DNA of 64,000 nt, taken from assembly GCA_903884425.1 (NCBI GenBank), contig CAISEP010000003.1, forward strand, positions 1-64,000, in the 5' to 3' direction. The notes beneath the pieces are model-generated. The model saw only the letters and a program-made list of their open reading frames with translations, searched no databases and had not been told where the DNA came from. Positions 33,179-43,024 of this stretch are shown here, piece by piece; position 1 is the first letter of the stretch; each line of letters starts with the position of its first letter. The position numbers and the translations under genes are program-made. Source of the DNA: an uncultured Caulobacterales bacterium (GTDB taxonomy: Bacteria; Pseudomonadota; Alphaproteobacteria; Caulobacterales; Caulobacteraceae).

Positions 33179-34783
33179 CTACCGGTCGTGCAGCACTTCC
33201 CGGGCGGCGTTGCGGCCGGGGATGCCGGTGACGCCGCCGCCGGGATGGGTGCCCGCGCCGCACATGTAGAGGCCCTTCAGCGGCCCGCGATAGGCCCCGT
33301 GGCCGAGCATCGGCCGGGCGGAGAACATCTGGTCGAGGCTCAGCTTGCCGTGGAAGATGTCGCCGCCGACCAGGCCGAAGCGGCGCTCCAGGTCCAGGGG
33401 CGTGAAGGCGATCCGGCCCAGCACCGAGGCCTTGAAGCCCGGCGCGTAGCTGTCCACCGTGTCGATGACGAGGTCCGCCACTTCGTCCCGGTGATCGTCC
33501 CACGACCGGCCGCCCGGCAGGGTGGGGGAGAATTGTTGGCAGAACAGGCTCGCCACATGCTGGCCGGGAGGGGCCAGGCTGTCGTCGAGGGTGGAGGGGA
33601 TCAGCATCTCGACGATGGGCTTGCGCGACCAGCCCAGCTTGCGGGCATCGTCCCAGGCCTGATCCATGTAGCTGAGGGACGGGGCCATGATGATCCCGGC
33701 GGTCAGATGGTCGCCGGTCCCGGGCAGGCAGGTGAAGTCCGGCAGTCGGCTGAGGGCCACGTTCATCCGGAAGGTGCCCGAGCCGGAGCGGAAGTTGGCG
33801 ATGCGGTTGCGGAAGGTCTCCGGCAGGGCCTGCGGCGGGATCAGCCGCTCGTACAGCACCTTGGGATGGACATTGGCGATGACCTTGTGCGCCCGGTGGG
33901 TGGTGCCGTCCGCCATGCGGACCCCGATGGCGGCCCCGTGCTCCACCAGCACCTCGGCCACCTCGGCCTCGGTGCGGATGTCCACCCCGGCCTCACGGCA
34001 GGCGCGGGCCATGGCCTGGGTGATAGCCCCCATGCCGCCGATGGCATGGCCCCAGGCCCCCTGCACGCCGTTCACCTCGCCGAACACGTGGTGCAGCAGC
34101 ACATAGGCCGATCCCGGCGTGTAGGGGCTGGCGAAGTTGCCGACGATGGAATCGAAGCCCAGCACCGCCTTGATCGGGTCGCTCTCGAACCACTCGTCCA
34201 GCCATTCCCCGGCGCTGCGGGCGAACAGGTCGAGGAGGTCGCGCTGGCCCTCGATGTCCAGCTTGTTCATCTGGTAGGCCAGCTGGGCGGCGTTGATGAT
34301 GTCCATCAGCCCGCCCTTGGGGCTGGGGGGCGTGGCGTGCAGGATGTTGCGGAGCGCGGGCACGATGCGGTCCAGGCGCTCGCCGTACTTCACATAGGCG
34401 TCGGCGTCCTTCGTGCTGAACTTCGCGATCTCCGCCCGGTCCGCCTCGGCCCCGCGGCCGGTGAGCAGGTAGCGGCCGTCCTCCGTGGGCAGGAAGTTCG
34501 ACGCCTTGCGCAGGACGCAGGTCAGGCCGTGGCGGGCCAGTTCCATCTCCCGGATCACGTCGGGGGCCAGGAGGCTCACCGTGTAGGCGGCCATGGAGTT
34601 GCGGAAGCCGGGGTGGAACTCCTCCGTCACTGCCGCGCCGCCGACCACCTCCCGCCGCTCCAGCACCAGCACCTTGCGGCCGCGGCGGGCGAGGTAATAG
34701 GCGCAGACCATGCCGTTGTGCCCGCCGCCGACGATGACGGCGTCATAGGGGGGCCCGGAGGCGGGCGCGGGGCTGGCGGTCAT
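33179..34783 (-). CDS. PYROXD2-like FAD-dependent oxidoreductase
   Basis: A 534-residue product of the phytoene-desaturase superfamily. The FAD dinucleotide motif is VIVGGGHNGMVCAYYLARRGRKVLVLE and the C-terminal part has YMCGAGTHPGGGVTGIPGRNAA. The overall layout matches the PYROXD2 group rather than true carotenoid desaturases. Its substrate is unknown. No carotenoid gene is next to it; the neighbours are alr and dnaB. Confidence 0.87.
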   Translation of the reverse strand: MTASPAPASGPPYDAVIVGGGHNGMVCAYYLARRGRKVLVLERREVVGGAAVTEEFHPGFRNSMAAYTVSLLAPDVIREMELARHGLTCVLRKASNFLPTEDGRYLLTGRGAEADRAEIAKFSTKDADAYVKYGERLDRIVPALRNILHATPPSPKGGLMDIINAAQLAYQMNKLDIEGQRDLLDLFARSAGEWLDEWFESDPIKAVLGFDSIVGNFASPYTPGSAYVLLHHVFGEVNGVQGAWGHAIGGMGAITQAMARACREAGVDIRTEAEVAEVLVEHGAAIGVRMADGTTHRAHKVIANVHPKVLYERLIPPQALPETFRNRIANFRSGSGTFRMNVALSRLPDFTCLPGTGDHLTAGIIMAPSLSYMDQAWDDARKLGWSRKPIVEMLIPSTLDDSLAPPGQHVASLFCQQFSPTLPGGRSWDDHRDEVADLVIDTVDSYAPGFKASVLGRIAFTPLDLERRFGLVGGDIFHGKLSLDQMFSARPMLGHGAYRGPLKGLYMCGAGTHPGGGVTGIPGRNAAREVLHDR

Positions 34784-34863
34784 GTCGAACGTCCGGAGCT
34801 GGGATCACAGGAGGGCTGAATGCCCCCATTCCGGACCCGGATGCAAGGGGCAGCCCGCCGCGC

Positions 34864-36381
34864 CTACTCGTCGCCGCCGGTGCTGTAGCTGTTGTAGCGG
34901 CTGTCCCGGGCCAGATTGCCGAACTTGGTGATGTTCTCGTCGAAGCTCAGCTTCACCGTGCCGATGGGGCCGTGGCGCTGCTTGCCGATGATGACCTCGG
35001 CCACGTTGCGCAGCACGTCCATCTCGTCCTGCCAGGCCAGATGCTCCGGCGTGCCTTCCCGGGGCTCCGCCCGGCCCTTGTAGTAGCTTTCCCGGTACAC
35101 GAACATGACGGCGTCGGCGTCCTGCTCGATGGAGCCGGATTCCCGCAGGTCGGACAGCTGGGGCCGCTTGTCGTCCCGGGCCTCCACCTGACGGGAGAGC
35201 TGGGAGAGCGCGATGACCGGCACGCTGAGCTCCTTGGCCAGGGACTTCAGGCCCATGGTGATCTCGCTCACCTCCTGCACCCGGCCCTCGCCCTTCTTGT
35301 TGTCCGAGGCGGTGACGAGCTGGAGGTAGTCGACCACGATCAGGTCGAGCCCCACCTGACGCTTCAGCCGCCGGGCCCTGGCCGTGAGCTTGGAGATGGA
35401 GATGCCGCCGGTGGCGTCGATATAGAGGGGTGCCTCCTGGATCTCGAGGGCGGCATCGCGGACCCGGCCGAACTCGGACTTGTCGATCTCGCCCTTCCGC
35501 AGCCGGTCGGAGGAGACGCCGGAGGCATCGGCCAGCAGACGCATGGCCAGCTGCTCCGCCGACATTTCCAGGGAGAAGAAGGCCACCACCCCGCCGTTCA
35601 CGGTCTTGCGCGACCCGTCCGGCTGCGGCTCCCACGCATAGTTACGGGCGACATTGAAGGCGACGTTGGTGGCGAGCGCGGTCTTGCCCATGGACGGGCG
35701 GCCGGCGACGATCAGCAGGTCGGAGGGGTGCAGGCCGCCCAGCTTCTGGTCCAGGTCGATCAGGCCGGTGGACAGGCCCGCCAGCTTGCCGTCCCGGCCG
35801 AAGGCCGCGGCGGCCATCTGCACGGCCCCCTCCAGCGCATGGGCAAAGCTCTGGAAGCCCGAGGACGCGGTCCCGCTCTCCGCCAGGGAATAGAGCTTCT
35901 GTTCGGCGCTCTCGATCTGGTCCCGGGCGTCCCGGTCCACGTCGGAGGACGCGGCCACGGCGATGTCGCCGCCGATGCGGATCAGCTCCCGCCGCATGGC
36001 CAGGTCATAGATGACCCGGGCATAGTCGGCGGCATTGGCGGCGGGGGGCGCGCGGCCCATCAGGTCCGCCAGATAGCGCAGGCCGCCCATCTCCTCGAAG
36101 GCCGGGTCCCGGCGGAACCGCTCCTGCAGCACGATCGGCTCGGCCAGCTGGCCCTTGCGGATGTATTCCTCCATCGCCCCGTACAGGCGCTGGTGGAAGG
36201 GCTCGTAGAAGTGTTCCGCCGTCAGCTTGTCCGTCAGCCGCTCATAGGCCGCATTGTCGTAGAGGATGCAGCCGAGCAGCGCCTGTTCCGCCTCGATGTT
36301 GCAAGGCGCACGGGAGGCGGACAGGTCGGACTCGTCGGACAGGGAGAGGGATCGGGCGGGGGATGACATGATCTGTTGCAT
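34864..36381 (-). CDS. dnaB: Replicative DNA helicase DnaB
   Basis: A 505-residue product with the N-terminal helical domain (NIEAEQALLGCILYDNAAY), the RecA-like core with AGRPSMGKTALA (Walker A), YLQL and SRQVEARDDKRP (arginine finger region) and DVMF-type Walker B. It unwinds the fork. The start is either the ATG at 36381 or that at 36369. Confidence 0.95.
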   Translation of the reverse strand: MQQIMSSPARSLSLSDESDLSASRAPCNIEAEQALLGCILYDNAAYERLTDKLTAEHFYEPFHQRLYGAMEEYIRKGQLAEPIVLQERFRRDPAFEEMGGLRYLADLMGRAPPAANAADYARVIYDLAMRRELIRIGGDIAVAASSDVDRDARDQIESAEQKLYSLAESGTASSGFQSFAHALEGAVQMAAAAFGRDGKLAGLSTGLIDLDQKLGGLHPSDLLIVAGRPSMGKTALATNVAFNVARNYAWEPQPDGSRKTVNGGVVAFFSLEMSAEQLAMRLLADASGVSSDRLRKGEIDKSEFGRVRDAALEIQEAPLYIDATGGISISKLTARARRLKRQVGLDLIVVDYLQLVTASDNKKGEGRVQEVSEITMGLKSLAKELSVPVIALSQLSRQVEARDDKRPQLSDLRESGSIEQDADAVMFVYRESYYKGRAEPREGTPEHLAWQDEMDVLRNVAEVIIGKQRHGPIGTVKLSFDENITKFGNLARDSRYNSYSTGGDE

Positions 36382-36595
36382 AGCCCATTCGACGACACGG
36401 GGCGTGAGCCACAGACGAATCGCTCACAGGAAAAATCCGGACTTGGGGACAAGTTTTCGTGACCCGTCGGACGGGCGCGGCGGCGGCGACACTGGACTTC
36501 CCCGGCAAAGCCCCTGATCCTTTCCGGCCAAGGTGTCCGTCCCGGGATCGGGTCGGGAACTGACGGGGAATGTGCGGGGGAACCCGGGGGGAGTC

Positions 36596-38683
36596 ATGGG
36601 GGGCATCTTGCGATCCAGCCGTCGGCAGACCCGGTCCGGGGGACGGGCCAGGAAAGTGGCGCTGACCGCTCTGGTCCTGGGCCTGTGGACGGCGGGCTCG
36701 GTCGCGCAGGCCGCGCCCGCCGCTAAGGCTTCGGCGGCCAAGGCTGCGGCCAGCGCTCCGGCCGTCGCGCCGGTGCCGACGCCCCCGCCGCCGGTCGCGG
36801 TCCCGGTCGCGCCGGGGCCGGGCGAGCCACAGGACCGGCCCTATCCCGGCCTGATCACCCTGACGGTGGATGCGACCGACCTCGACCACCACGCCTTCCA
36901 TGTCTCGGAATCCGTGCCGTTGCCGGAACCGGCCAAGGGGGGCGGGGAGATCGTGTTGCTGCTGCCCAAATGGCTGCCGGGCAATCATGCGCCGACGGGG
37001 CCCCTGGCCAACCTGGCCGGCCTGTCGTTCCGGGCCGATGGCAAGGGGCTGGCCTGGACCCGCGATCCGCTGGAGGTCTATGCCTTTCATGTCTCCCTGC
37101 CCGCCGGGGTGTCGTCCATCGAGGCGGATTTCGACCTTCTGACCCCCATCGACCCCAAGGACGGCCGGGTGGTGATGTCGCCGGGCATGGTGGACCTGCA
37201 GTGGAGCAGCGTCGTGCTCTATCCGCAGGGCTACTACAGCCACGGGGTGACGATCGCGCCGCGGCTGGTGCTGCCCTCCGGCTGGAAGTACGCCACGGCG
37301 CTGGAGACCGACAGTCCCGGGCCGGACATGGCCACCTTCCATCCCACCGACCTCGAGACCCTGGTGGATTCCCCCGTGCTGGCGGGGGCCTATGCCGCGC
37401 AGATCGACCTCGATCCCGGCGGGCCGGTGCCCGTGCGGCTGAGCCTGTTCGCCGACAAGCCCGAAGCGATGGTCCTGCGTACCGACCAGCTGGCCGCGCA
37501 CCGCAATCTGGTGCGGGAGGCCTATCGCCTGTTCGGCAATCACCGGTTCGACCACTACGACTTCCTGATGGCTCTGTCGGACCAGATCAGCCCCATCGGC
37601 CTGGAGCACGCCCGGTCCAGCGAGGACGGCGTGCCCCTGCGCTATTTCAGCGACTGGGAGAAGATGGCGGCGGAGCGGGACCTCCTGCCGCATGAGTTCA
37701 CCCACAGCTGGAACGGCAAGTTCCGTCGGCCCGCCGATCTCCAGACCGCCACCTTCGAGACACCGATGCGGGACAGCCTGCTGTGGGTCTATGAAGGCCA
37801 GACCCAGTACTGGGGCCGGGTGCTGGCGGCCCGGGCGGGGCTGGTGACCCGCCAGCAGGCCCTGGACATGCTGGCCCAGGACGCCGCCGCCTTCGAGGCG
37901 CGCGTCGGGCGGCGCTGGCGGCCGCTGCAGGACACCACCAACGAGCCGGTGATCGCCTACAAGGCCCCCAAGATCTGGCCCAGCTGGCAGCGGGGGGCCG
38001 ACTACTACGGCGAGGGGGCGCTGATCTGGCTCGACGTGGACACCCTGATCCGCGAGCAGACCAAGGGCCAGCGGTCCCTGGACGACTTCGCCCGGGGCTT
38101 CTTCGGACCGGCGGCGGGTGACGGGGCCGTGCGCACCTATGCGTTCGACGATGTGGTGCAGGGCCTGAACGCCGTGCTGCCCTATGACTGGGCGGGCTTC
38201 CTGCGCGCGCGGCTGGACCGGTTCGGGGCGGGGGCGTCGGCCCCCCTCGACGGGCTGTCGCGGGGCGGATACCGGCTGGTCTATGCCGATCAGCCCAATG
38301 ACAGCTTCCGGCTGGACGAGGCCCGCCGCCGGGGCTGTGACCTGACCTATTCCCTGGGGCTGAGCGTCGACCAGCACGGCCTGGTCCGCGAAGTCACCTG
38401 GGACGGGCCCGCCTACAAGGCAGGCCTCGCCCCCGGCGCGACCCTGGTGGCGCTCAACGGCGTGGCCTTCGACGGGGATGCCCTGAAGGACGCGGTTCGC
38501 GCGGCCCGGGCGGAGGGGACGCCGCCCCTGGAGCTGATCGTGCGGACGGGAGACAACTTCAAGATCGTCCGCATCGACTATCACGGGGGGCTTCGCTATC
38601 CCCGGCTGGAGCGGGACCCGGCCGTGCCTGCGCGCCTGGACGACATCCTGGCCCCCCATGCCCGGCGAGGGGAGGGGGGCTGA
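36596..38683 (+). CDS. Secreted M61-family glycyl aminopeptidase with PDZ domain
   Basis: A 695-residue product. I chose the ATG at 36596 because of the GGGGGGAG ribosome-binding site. Residues 1-40 form a signal peptide (ALTALVLGLWTAGSVAQA). The N-terminal beta domain is followed by the metallopeptidase core with HEFTHSWNGK and the downstream glutamate in YEGQTQYWG, and a C-terminal PDZ domain (GLVREVTWDGPAYKAGLAPGATLVALNG). Members cleave N-terminal Gly and Ala from peptides. The Pro/Ala-rich linker after the signal is typical of GC-rich hosts. Confidence 0.9.
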   Translation: MGGILRSSRRQTRSGGRARKVALTALVLGLWTAGSVAQAAPAAKASAAKAAASAPAVAPVPTPPPPVAVPVAPGPGEPQDRPYPGLITLTVDATDLDHHAFHVSESVPLPEPAKGGGEIVLLLPKWLPGNHAPTGPLANLAGLSFRADGKGLAWTRDPLEVYAFHVSLPAGVSSIEADFDLLTPIDPKDGRVVMSPGMVDLQWSSVVLYPQGYYSHGVTIAPRLVLPSGWKYATALETDSPGPDMATFHPTDLETLVDSPVLAGAYAAQIDLDPGGPVPVRLSLFADKPEAMVLRTDQLAAHRNLVREAYRLFGNHRFDHYDFLMALSDQISPIGLEHARSSEDGVPLRYFSDWEKMAAERDLLPHEFTHSWNGKFRRPADLQTATFETPMRDSLLWVYEGQTQYWGRVLAARAGLVTRQQALDMLAQDAAAFEARVGRRWRPLQDTTNEPVIAYKAPKIWPSWQRGADYYGEGALIWLDVDTLIREQTKGQRSLDDFARGFFGPAAGDGAVRTYAFDDVVQGLNAVLPYDWAGFLRARLDRFGAGASAPLDGLSRGGYRLVYADQPNDSFRLDEARRRGCDLTYSLGLSVDQHGLVREVTWDGPAYKAGLAPGATLVALNGVAFDGDALKDAVRAARAEGTPPLELIVRTGDNFKIVRIDYHGGLRYPRLERDPAVPARLDDILAPHARRGEGG

Positions 38684-38707
38684 CCCCTCCGGGGCTCTCC
38701 GTCGGCT

Positions 38708-39781
38708 TCAACCGCCCGTCGTCTCCGGCCCGTGACCCAGGGCGGCCACAGAGGGGGCCGTGCCCAGCCGGGCCGGGGACAGGGCCGCCCCCCGGCGGAT
38801 CTCGCTCGGGGTCGCGCCCGCCTTGGTCCGCATGAAGCGGGACAGGGCGGAGCTGTCGGCGAAGTGCAGCAGCTCGGCGATCTCCGCGGCGCTCAGGCGG
38901 GAGTGGCGGAGGTACTTTTCGGCGAGCTCGATGCGCACGGCATCCACGATCCCCTGGAACGAGGCCCCCCGGCGCTTCAGCCGCAGCTGCAGCGTGCGCG
39001 CGCAGACCCCGATCTCCGCCGCCACGGCGGGCAGGTCGAAGCGGCCCGACGGCAGCAGGGCCCGGACCGCCAGCTCGACCCGGACCTCGTCGCAGGGGGC
39101 CTCCCCCGGGGACTGCAGCCGCAGGGACGCGGCCATGGCCCGGTAGGCCCGCTCGTTGTGATCCCGCATCGGCTTCAGGGTCGCCGCCCGGTCCAGCAGC
39201 AGGGCATTCCGGTCCTGATCGAACAGCACCATGTCGCCGAACACCTGCCGGTGGGCGGACAGGTCCGCGGGCGGGGCATGGCGGAACTGGACCGCGGTCG
39301 GCCGCCAGTTTGGCCCGAGGCTCGACCGGAGTTCCAGGCAGAAGCTGGCAAGGCCCAGCTCCACGCTCTGGCGGGTCGAGACGGGCCCCGGGACCCGCAG
39401 GTCGTAGCTCAGGGCGACGTTGGAATCCTCGTCGTCCAGGCGCATGACCGTCATGCTGGAGAAATAGCCCATGTAGCCGCAGATATCGCCCAGCGCCTCC
39501 CGCACCGAGCCTGCGCTGCGGGCCAGCACCCAGACCGGCCCGAGAATCTGCAGGCCCTGGCGACGGGCCAGCCGCAGGCCGAAATCCTCCGTGCTGCAGT
39601 GCATGGCGGACAGCTCGAAATAGGACGCAAGCGCCGCACCGTCGATGGACATGTCGGGATTGGTAAAGGCCTCGGCGGGAATCCCGGCGGCACGGGCCAC
39701 ACGATCCGGTGTGCCGCCCAGCTCGGCGATCAGATTGTGACACCCGCGCAACGCTATGCTCTTTACCATACCGCCGATCAT
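38708..39781 (-). CDS. AraC-family transcriptional regulator
   Basis: A 357-residue product from the ATG at 39781, or 39769. Its N-terminal part is the arabinose-binding-like domain of the OruR group (about 20-210), and the last 110 residues hold the two helix-turn-helix motifs (LPAVAAEIGVCARTLQLRLKRRG, SAAEIAELLHFADSSALSRFMRTKAGATPSEIRR). The longer frame starting at 39997 would run through the divergent promoter and is rejected. It is divergent from the TonB receptor, whose expression it probably controls through the paired palindromes at 39793-39823. Confidence 0.9.
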   Translation of the reverse strand: MIGGMVKSIALRGCHNLIAELGGTPDRVARAAGIPAEAFTNPDMSIDGAALASYFELSAMHCSTEDFGLRLARRQGLQILGPVWVLARSAGSVREALGDICGYMGYFSSMTVMRLDDEDSNVALSYDLRVPGPVSTRQSVELGLASFCLELRSSLGPNWRPTAVQFRHAPPADLSAHRQVFGDMVLFDQDRNALLLDRAATLKPMRDHNERAYRAMAASLRLQSPGEAPCDEVRVELAVRALLPSGRFDLPAVAAEIGVCARTLQLRLKRRGASFQGIVDAVRIELAEKYLRHSRLSAAEIAELLHFADSSALSRFMRTKAGATPSEIRRGAALSPARLGTAPSVAALGHGPETTGG

Positions 39782-39792
39782 GTCCCGCCCTC

Positions 39793-39823
39793 TTTTGCGC
39801 AAAACGTCATGCACATTGCGCAA
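39793..39823. promoter_or_regulatory. Paired TTGCGCAA palindromes between the AraC regulator and the TonB receptor
   Basis: TTTTGCGCAAAA (39793-39804) is a perfect 12-base palindrome, and TTGCGCAA recurs at 39816-39823, 21 bases centre to centre (two helical turns), so both face the same side of DNA. They lie 12-40 bases upstream of the araC-like start, as expected for a dimeric regulator's tandem operator. Confidence 0.75.
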
Positions 39824-39911
39824 ATTGTCAAACTTATATGTAAATGCATGTCCTAGAGTAATCGGGCGAGACCCTGCGTCGAATCTTTGGGCCCCCAAGG
39901 ATTCGCCGCGT

Positions 39912-39932
39912 TGCAGCAGAAGGTTTGCTGCA
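39912..39932 (+). promoter_or_regulatory. Inverted repeat near the TonB-receptor promoter
   Basis: TGCAGCA-N7-TGCTGCA with perfect 7-base arms. It is about 115 bases before the receptor start and may be a second operator or an RNA hairpin. Confidence 0.5.
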
Positions 39933-40047
39933 GTGCGGTACGGGCCTTGCCGAACGGGAGAGGGCTGCGGCTCCCGGACGTCGCCGGAAGCAGACAAAAA
40001 TCAATAACGCGTCGCATCAATGCGGGCGCCTTCAGGGGGAAATGCTT

Positions 40048-42912
40048 ATGGGAACGGGTTTTGGTATGCGTGGTCTGTGGCTCGCGGGGGCGTCGGTGAC
40101 TGCCCTTGTCATGGCGTCTCCGGCCTTTGCAAGCGATGCGGCGGCCGACGCGGCCCCCGCCGCCAAGGGCGCGGACACCGTCCAGGAAGTCGTGGTTACC
40201 GCTGAAAAGCGCTCGGTGAACATCCAGCAGGTGCCGGTGGCCGTGACCGCCTTCACCGCCAAGGAGCGGGCCCTGATCGGGATCAACTCCGTTCAGGACA
40301 TGACCAACTTCACGCCGGGTCTGACCTATTCCAGCCAGCTGGACCGTCCGGTCATGCGCGGTCTGGCGCGGACGACCAACATCTACCTGGCTGACAGCTC
40401 GGTGGGCGTCTACGACAACGACCTCTTCACCAACTCGACCTTCCTCGTCGGTCGCGACGACATGATCGTGGATCAGGTCGAAGTGCTGCTGGGCCCGCAG
40501 AACACCCTGTACGGCCGTAACTCCATCGGCGGCGTCATCAACACCCAGTCCCGTCGTCCGTCGGAAACCTTCGGCGGTGAAGTGCGCGCCGCGGTGGGCA
40601 ACTACGAATATTCGAAGTTCGAAGCCACCGTCACCGGCCCGACCTTCGTCCCGGGCGTGAACTTCCGCCTCAGCGGCTACAACGTCGAGCAGGACCAGGG
40701 GTACTTCAAGAACCTCAGCGGCAAGTCCTTCGGCGAAGTGCACCACGACCCCTATGTCGAACTTCAGCTCGAGCGGAAGACCGACAAGGACGACATCTGG
40801 TTCATGGCCTATGACCTGTCGTTCAACAACGACCGCGGTGGTCCGGGTGCCCTGCTGGGCATTCCTGCCGTCGGCCCGTACGACACCCGCCTGGTGGGCT
40901 CCAACAGCCTGTTCTACAACCCGCAGGCCGCCTTCGGTCAGAGCGTGGTGCCCGGCTCGGTCGTGGGCGGCACCGGCGGCGTGAACCCGTCGACCACCGA
41001 CAACCGCACCGTCAGCACGGCCGTGCCGATGAGCGTGAAGGTCCGGGCGGCGTTCGGCCTGAACTTCCACTGGACCCACCATTTCGACGGATGGGACCTG
41101 AAGTATGTGGGCGGCTACACCCAGTACCACTACAGCCTGTCCTCGCCGAGCCAGCTGAACCAGCCGTCGGACGTCCAGTCCTACAAGCTGCCGTCGGCCA
41201 GCCCGCTGCTGGGCAACCTGACGGTGTTCCCGGAACAGGGCTTCACCTTCGACACCCAGACCAAGTGGTACTCCCATGAACTGGTGGCCAGCTCGACCAC
41301 CAACAACAAGCTGAGCTGGATCGCCGGGGCCTACTACTTCGACGAAACCGACGACAACCCGGAAACCGAGTTCGCCAACCAGCAGCCGCAGCTTGGCGGC
41401 ACCAACTGGAACGTGATCAACCTCGGCACGCTCTACAAGAACCTGAGCAACTATCCGGGGATCTCCGGCACTGTCGCGGGTCTGACGGACGCGGCCTATG
41501 CCAACGTCTTCAACACCTTCTATGCCAACAACACCGCCTCGGGCGGCAACGCGATCTACAACCCCTACCAGAACCAGCAGTTCCTGCTCCTGGACTATCA
41601 GGCGCACGTGAACACGCTGGCCGGCTTCCTGCAGACCGACTACAAGTTCAACGACGTCTGGAAGCTGACCACGGGTCTGCGTTACTCCTACGACCTGAAG
41701 TCCGCGCATGAAGAAGCCCGCTACATCTTCTTCTCCGACGTGGCACCGTCCTATCTGTTCGGTGCTGCCACCCCGGCGGTCGACCTGACGCCGTTCCTGA
41801 TCTCCAATGTCCAGCAGCGCGGTGTGGCCAGCGCGGTCAGCTATCCGAGCACCGGCCGGTGGGCCGGGGATGCGGTGCGCACCCTGCGTGACCACTCCCA
41901 GGCTCTGACGGGCACCGTCAGCCTCGACTGGACGCCGGACAAGGATACCCTTGGTTACCTGCGCTTCAGCCGCGGCTACAAGGCCCTGGCGCTGAACGCC
42001 GGTTATGTCGGCAACTACGTGGAAGCCAAGCCGGAACACGTGAACGACTATGAAATGGGCTTGAAGAAGACCCTTCTCGACAAGACCCTGACCGTGGACG
42101 TCGCGGCCTTCTACTACGACTACACCAACGACCAGCTCCAGCTCGGCCAGCCGGTGATCTACACTCTGGGCACCACCACGCTGAACCAGTTCATCAACAT
42201 CCCGAAGGCCGTGGCCGACGGTGTGGAACTGACGGCGAACTGGACCCCGATCCGGAAGCTGCACTTCTCGCTGACCTACGGCTACAACCACACCGAGATC
42301 CTGACGGACTGCACCAACAGCGGTCTGATCACCACGGCCAATGCGGGTTGCTTCATCGACCCGGCCGACCCGCTGGCGCTCGATCCCTCCGCGAAGCCGC
42401 GCGGGACGACGGTGGCGAACTACAGCGCTTACTCGACGGCGGTGCCCTACGGCATTTCCAGCCTCGGTTTGGTCCCCGGTGCGCTCACCAAGACGCCGGA
42501 AGTGCCGCAGAGCGTGAAGGGTAACCCGCTGCCGCAGGCGCCGGAAAACAAGGTGGCGTTCAACACGAACTACACCTTCGAATTCGAGCCGGGCAACCTG
42601 ACCCTCTCCGGATCCTATGTCTGGAAGGACGTGTCCTACTCCTCGATCTTCAAGCGGGCCTATGACTCTGCCCCCGCCTGGGATCAGGTGGACCTGCGGG
42701 CGACCTGGACGGCCAACCACGGCAACTACGAGATTGTGGGCTATGTGAAGAACCTGTTCGACTCGATCGGCTACGACGCCGCCTCGGGCGCGAACATCTC
42801 CAACCAACCCTACGGTACTGTCCCCGGCAGCACGCCGAAGTACACGCAGCAGCGGACCTACGACATCACCCCGCCCCGCCTGGTTGGCGCGGAAATTCAC
42901 TACCACTTCTGA
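40048..42912 (+). CDS. TonB-dependent outer-membrane receptor
   Basis: A 954-residue product. The ATG at 40048 has AGGGGGA seven bases upstream; another ATG at 40042 is too close to it. The signal peptide (LAGASVTALVMASPAFA) is followed by a TonB-box-like VQEVVVTAEKR, a plug domain (QVPVAVTAFTAKE, RTTNIYLADSSVGVYDND, VLLGPQNTLYGRNSIGGVINTQSR) and a 22-strand barrel ending in HYHF, the C-terminal aromatic needed for BAM insertion. The substrate is unknown. Its plug is of the large Caulobacter/Sphingomonas type, used for carbohydrates or other organic compounds as well as siderophores. The AraC gene divergent to it suggests induction by an organic ligand. Confidence 0.93.
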   Translation: MGTGFGMRGLWLAGASVTALVMASPAFASDAAADAAPAAKGADTVQEVVVTAEKRSVNIQQVPVAVTAFTAKERALIGINSVQDMTNFTPGLTYSSQLDRPVMRGLARTTNIYLADSSVGVYDNDLFTNSTFLVGRDDMIVDQVEVLLGPQNTLYGRNSIGGVINTQSRRPSETFGGEVRAAVGNYEYSKFEATVTGPTFVPGVNFRLSGYNVEQDQGYFKNLSGKSFGEVHHDPYVELQLERKTDKDDIWFMAYDLSFNNDRGGPGALLGIPAVGPYDTRLVGSNSLFYNPQAAFGQSVVPGSVVGGTGGVNPSTTDNRTVSTAVPMSVKVRAAFGLNFHWTHHFDGWDLKYVGGYTQYHYSLSSPSQLNQPSDVQSYKLPSASPLLGNLTVFPEQGFTFDTQTKWYSHELVASSTTNNKLSWIAGAYYFDETDDNPETEFANQQPQLGGTNWNVINLGTLYKNLSNYPGISGTVAGLTDAAYANVFNTFYANNTASGGNAIYNPYQNQQFLLLDYQAHVNTLAGFLQTDYKFNDVWKLTTGLRYSYDLKSAHEEARYIFFSDVAPSYLFGAATPAVDLTPFLISNVQQRGVASAVSYPSTGRWAGDAVRTLRDHSQALTGTVSLDWTPDKDTLGYLRFSRGYKALALNAGYVGNYVEAKPEHVNDYEMGLKKTLLDKTLTVDVAAFYYDYTNDQLQLGQPVIYTLGTTTLNQFINIPKAVADGVELTANWTPIRKLHFSLTYGYNHTEILTDCTNSGLITTANAGCFIDPADPLALDPSAKPRGTTVANYSAYSTAVPYGISSLGLVPGALTKTPEVPQSVKGNPLPQAPENKVAFNTNYTFEFEPGNLTLSGSYVWKDVSYSSIFKRAYDSAPAWDQVDLRATWTANHGNYEIVGYVKNLFDSIGYDAASGANISNQPYGTVPGSTPKYTQQRTYDITPPRLVGAEIHYHF

Positions 42913-42930
42913 TCCCGCCTCGGGCGCCTC

Positions 42931-42966
42931 GGGCGACGGGGGTTCGCCCTCGTCGCCCCCTTTTTT
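42931..42966 (+). terminator. Rho-independent terminator after the TonB receptor
   Basis: GGGCGACGGGGG-TTCG-CCCTCGTCGCCC with one mismatch, then T6. The stable UUCG loop is typical. Confidence 0.9.
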
Positions 42967-42978
42967 GCTCAATCGGCA

Positions 42979-43010
42979 GGCACCGTCCCTCGGCAACGAG
43001 GGGCGGTGCC
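42979..43010 (+). other. 14-bp hairpin with GNRA tetraloop
   Basis: GGCACCGTCCCTCG and CGAGGGGCGGTGCC pair with a single G·U, closed by GCAA, and are followed by TCGCTTTT. It may be a second terminator, on either strand, or the 5' part of a small RNA. Confidence 0.55.
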
Positions 43011-43024
43011 TCGCTTTTGGGCGT

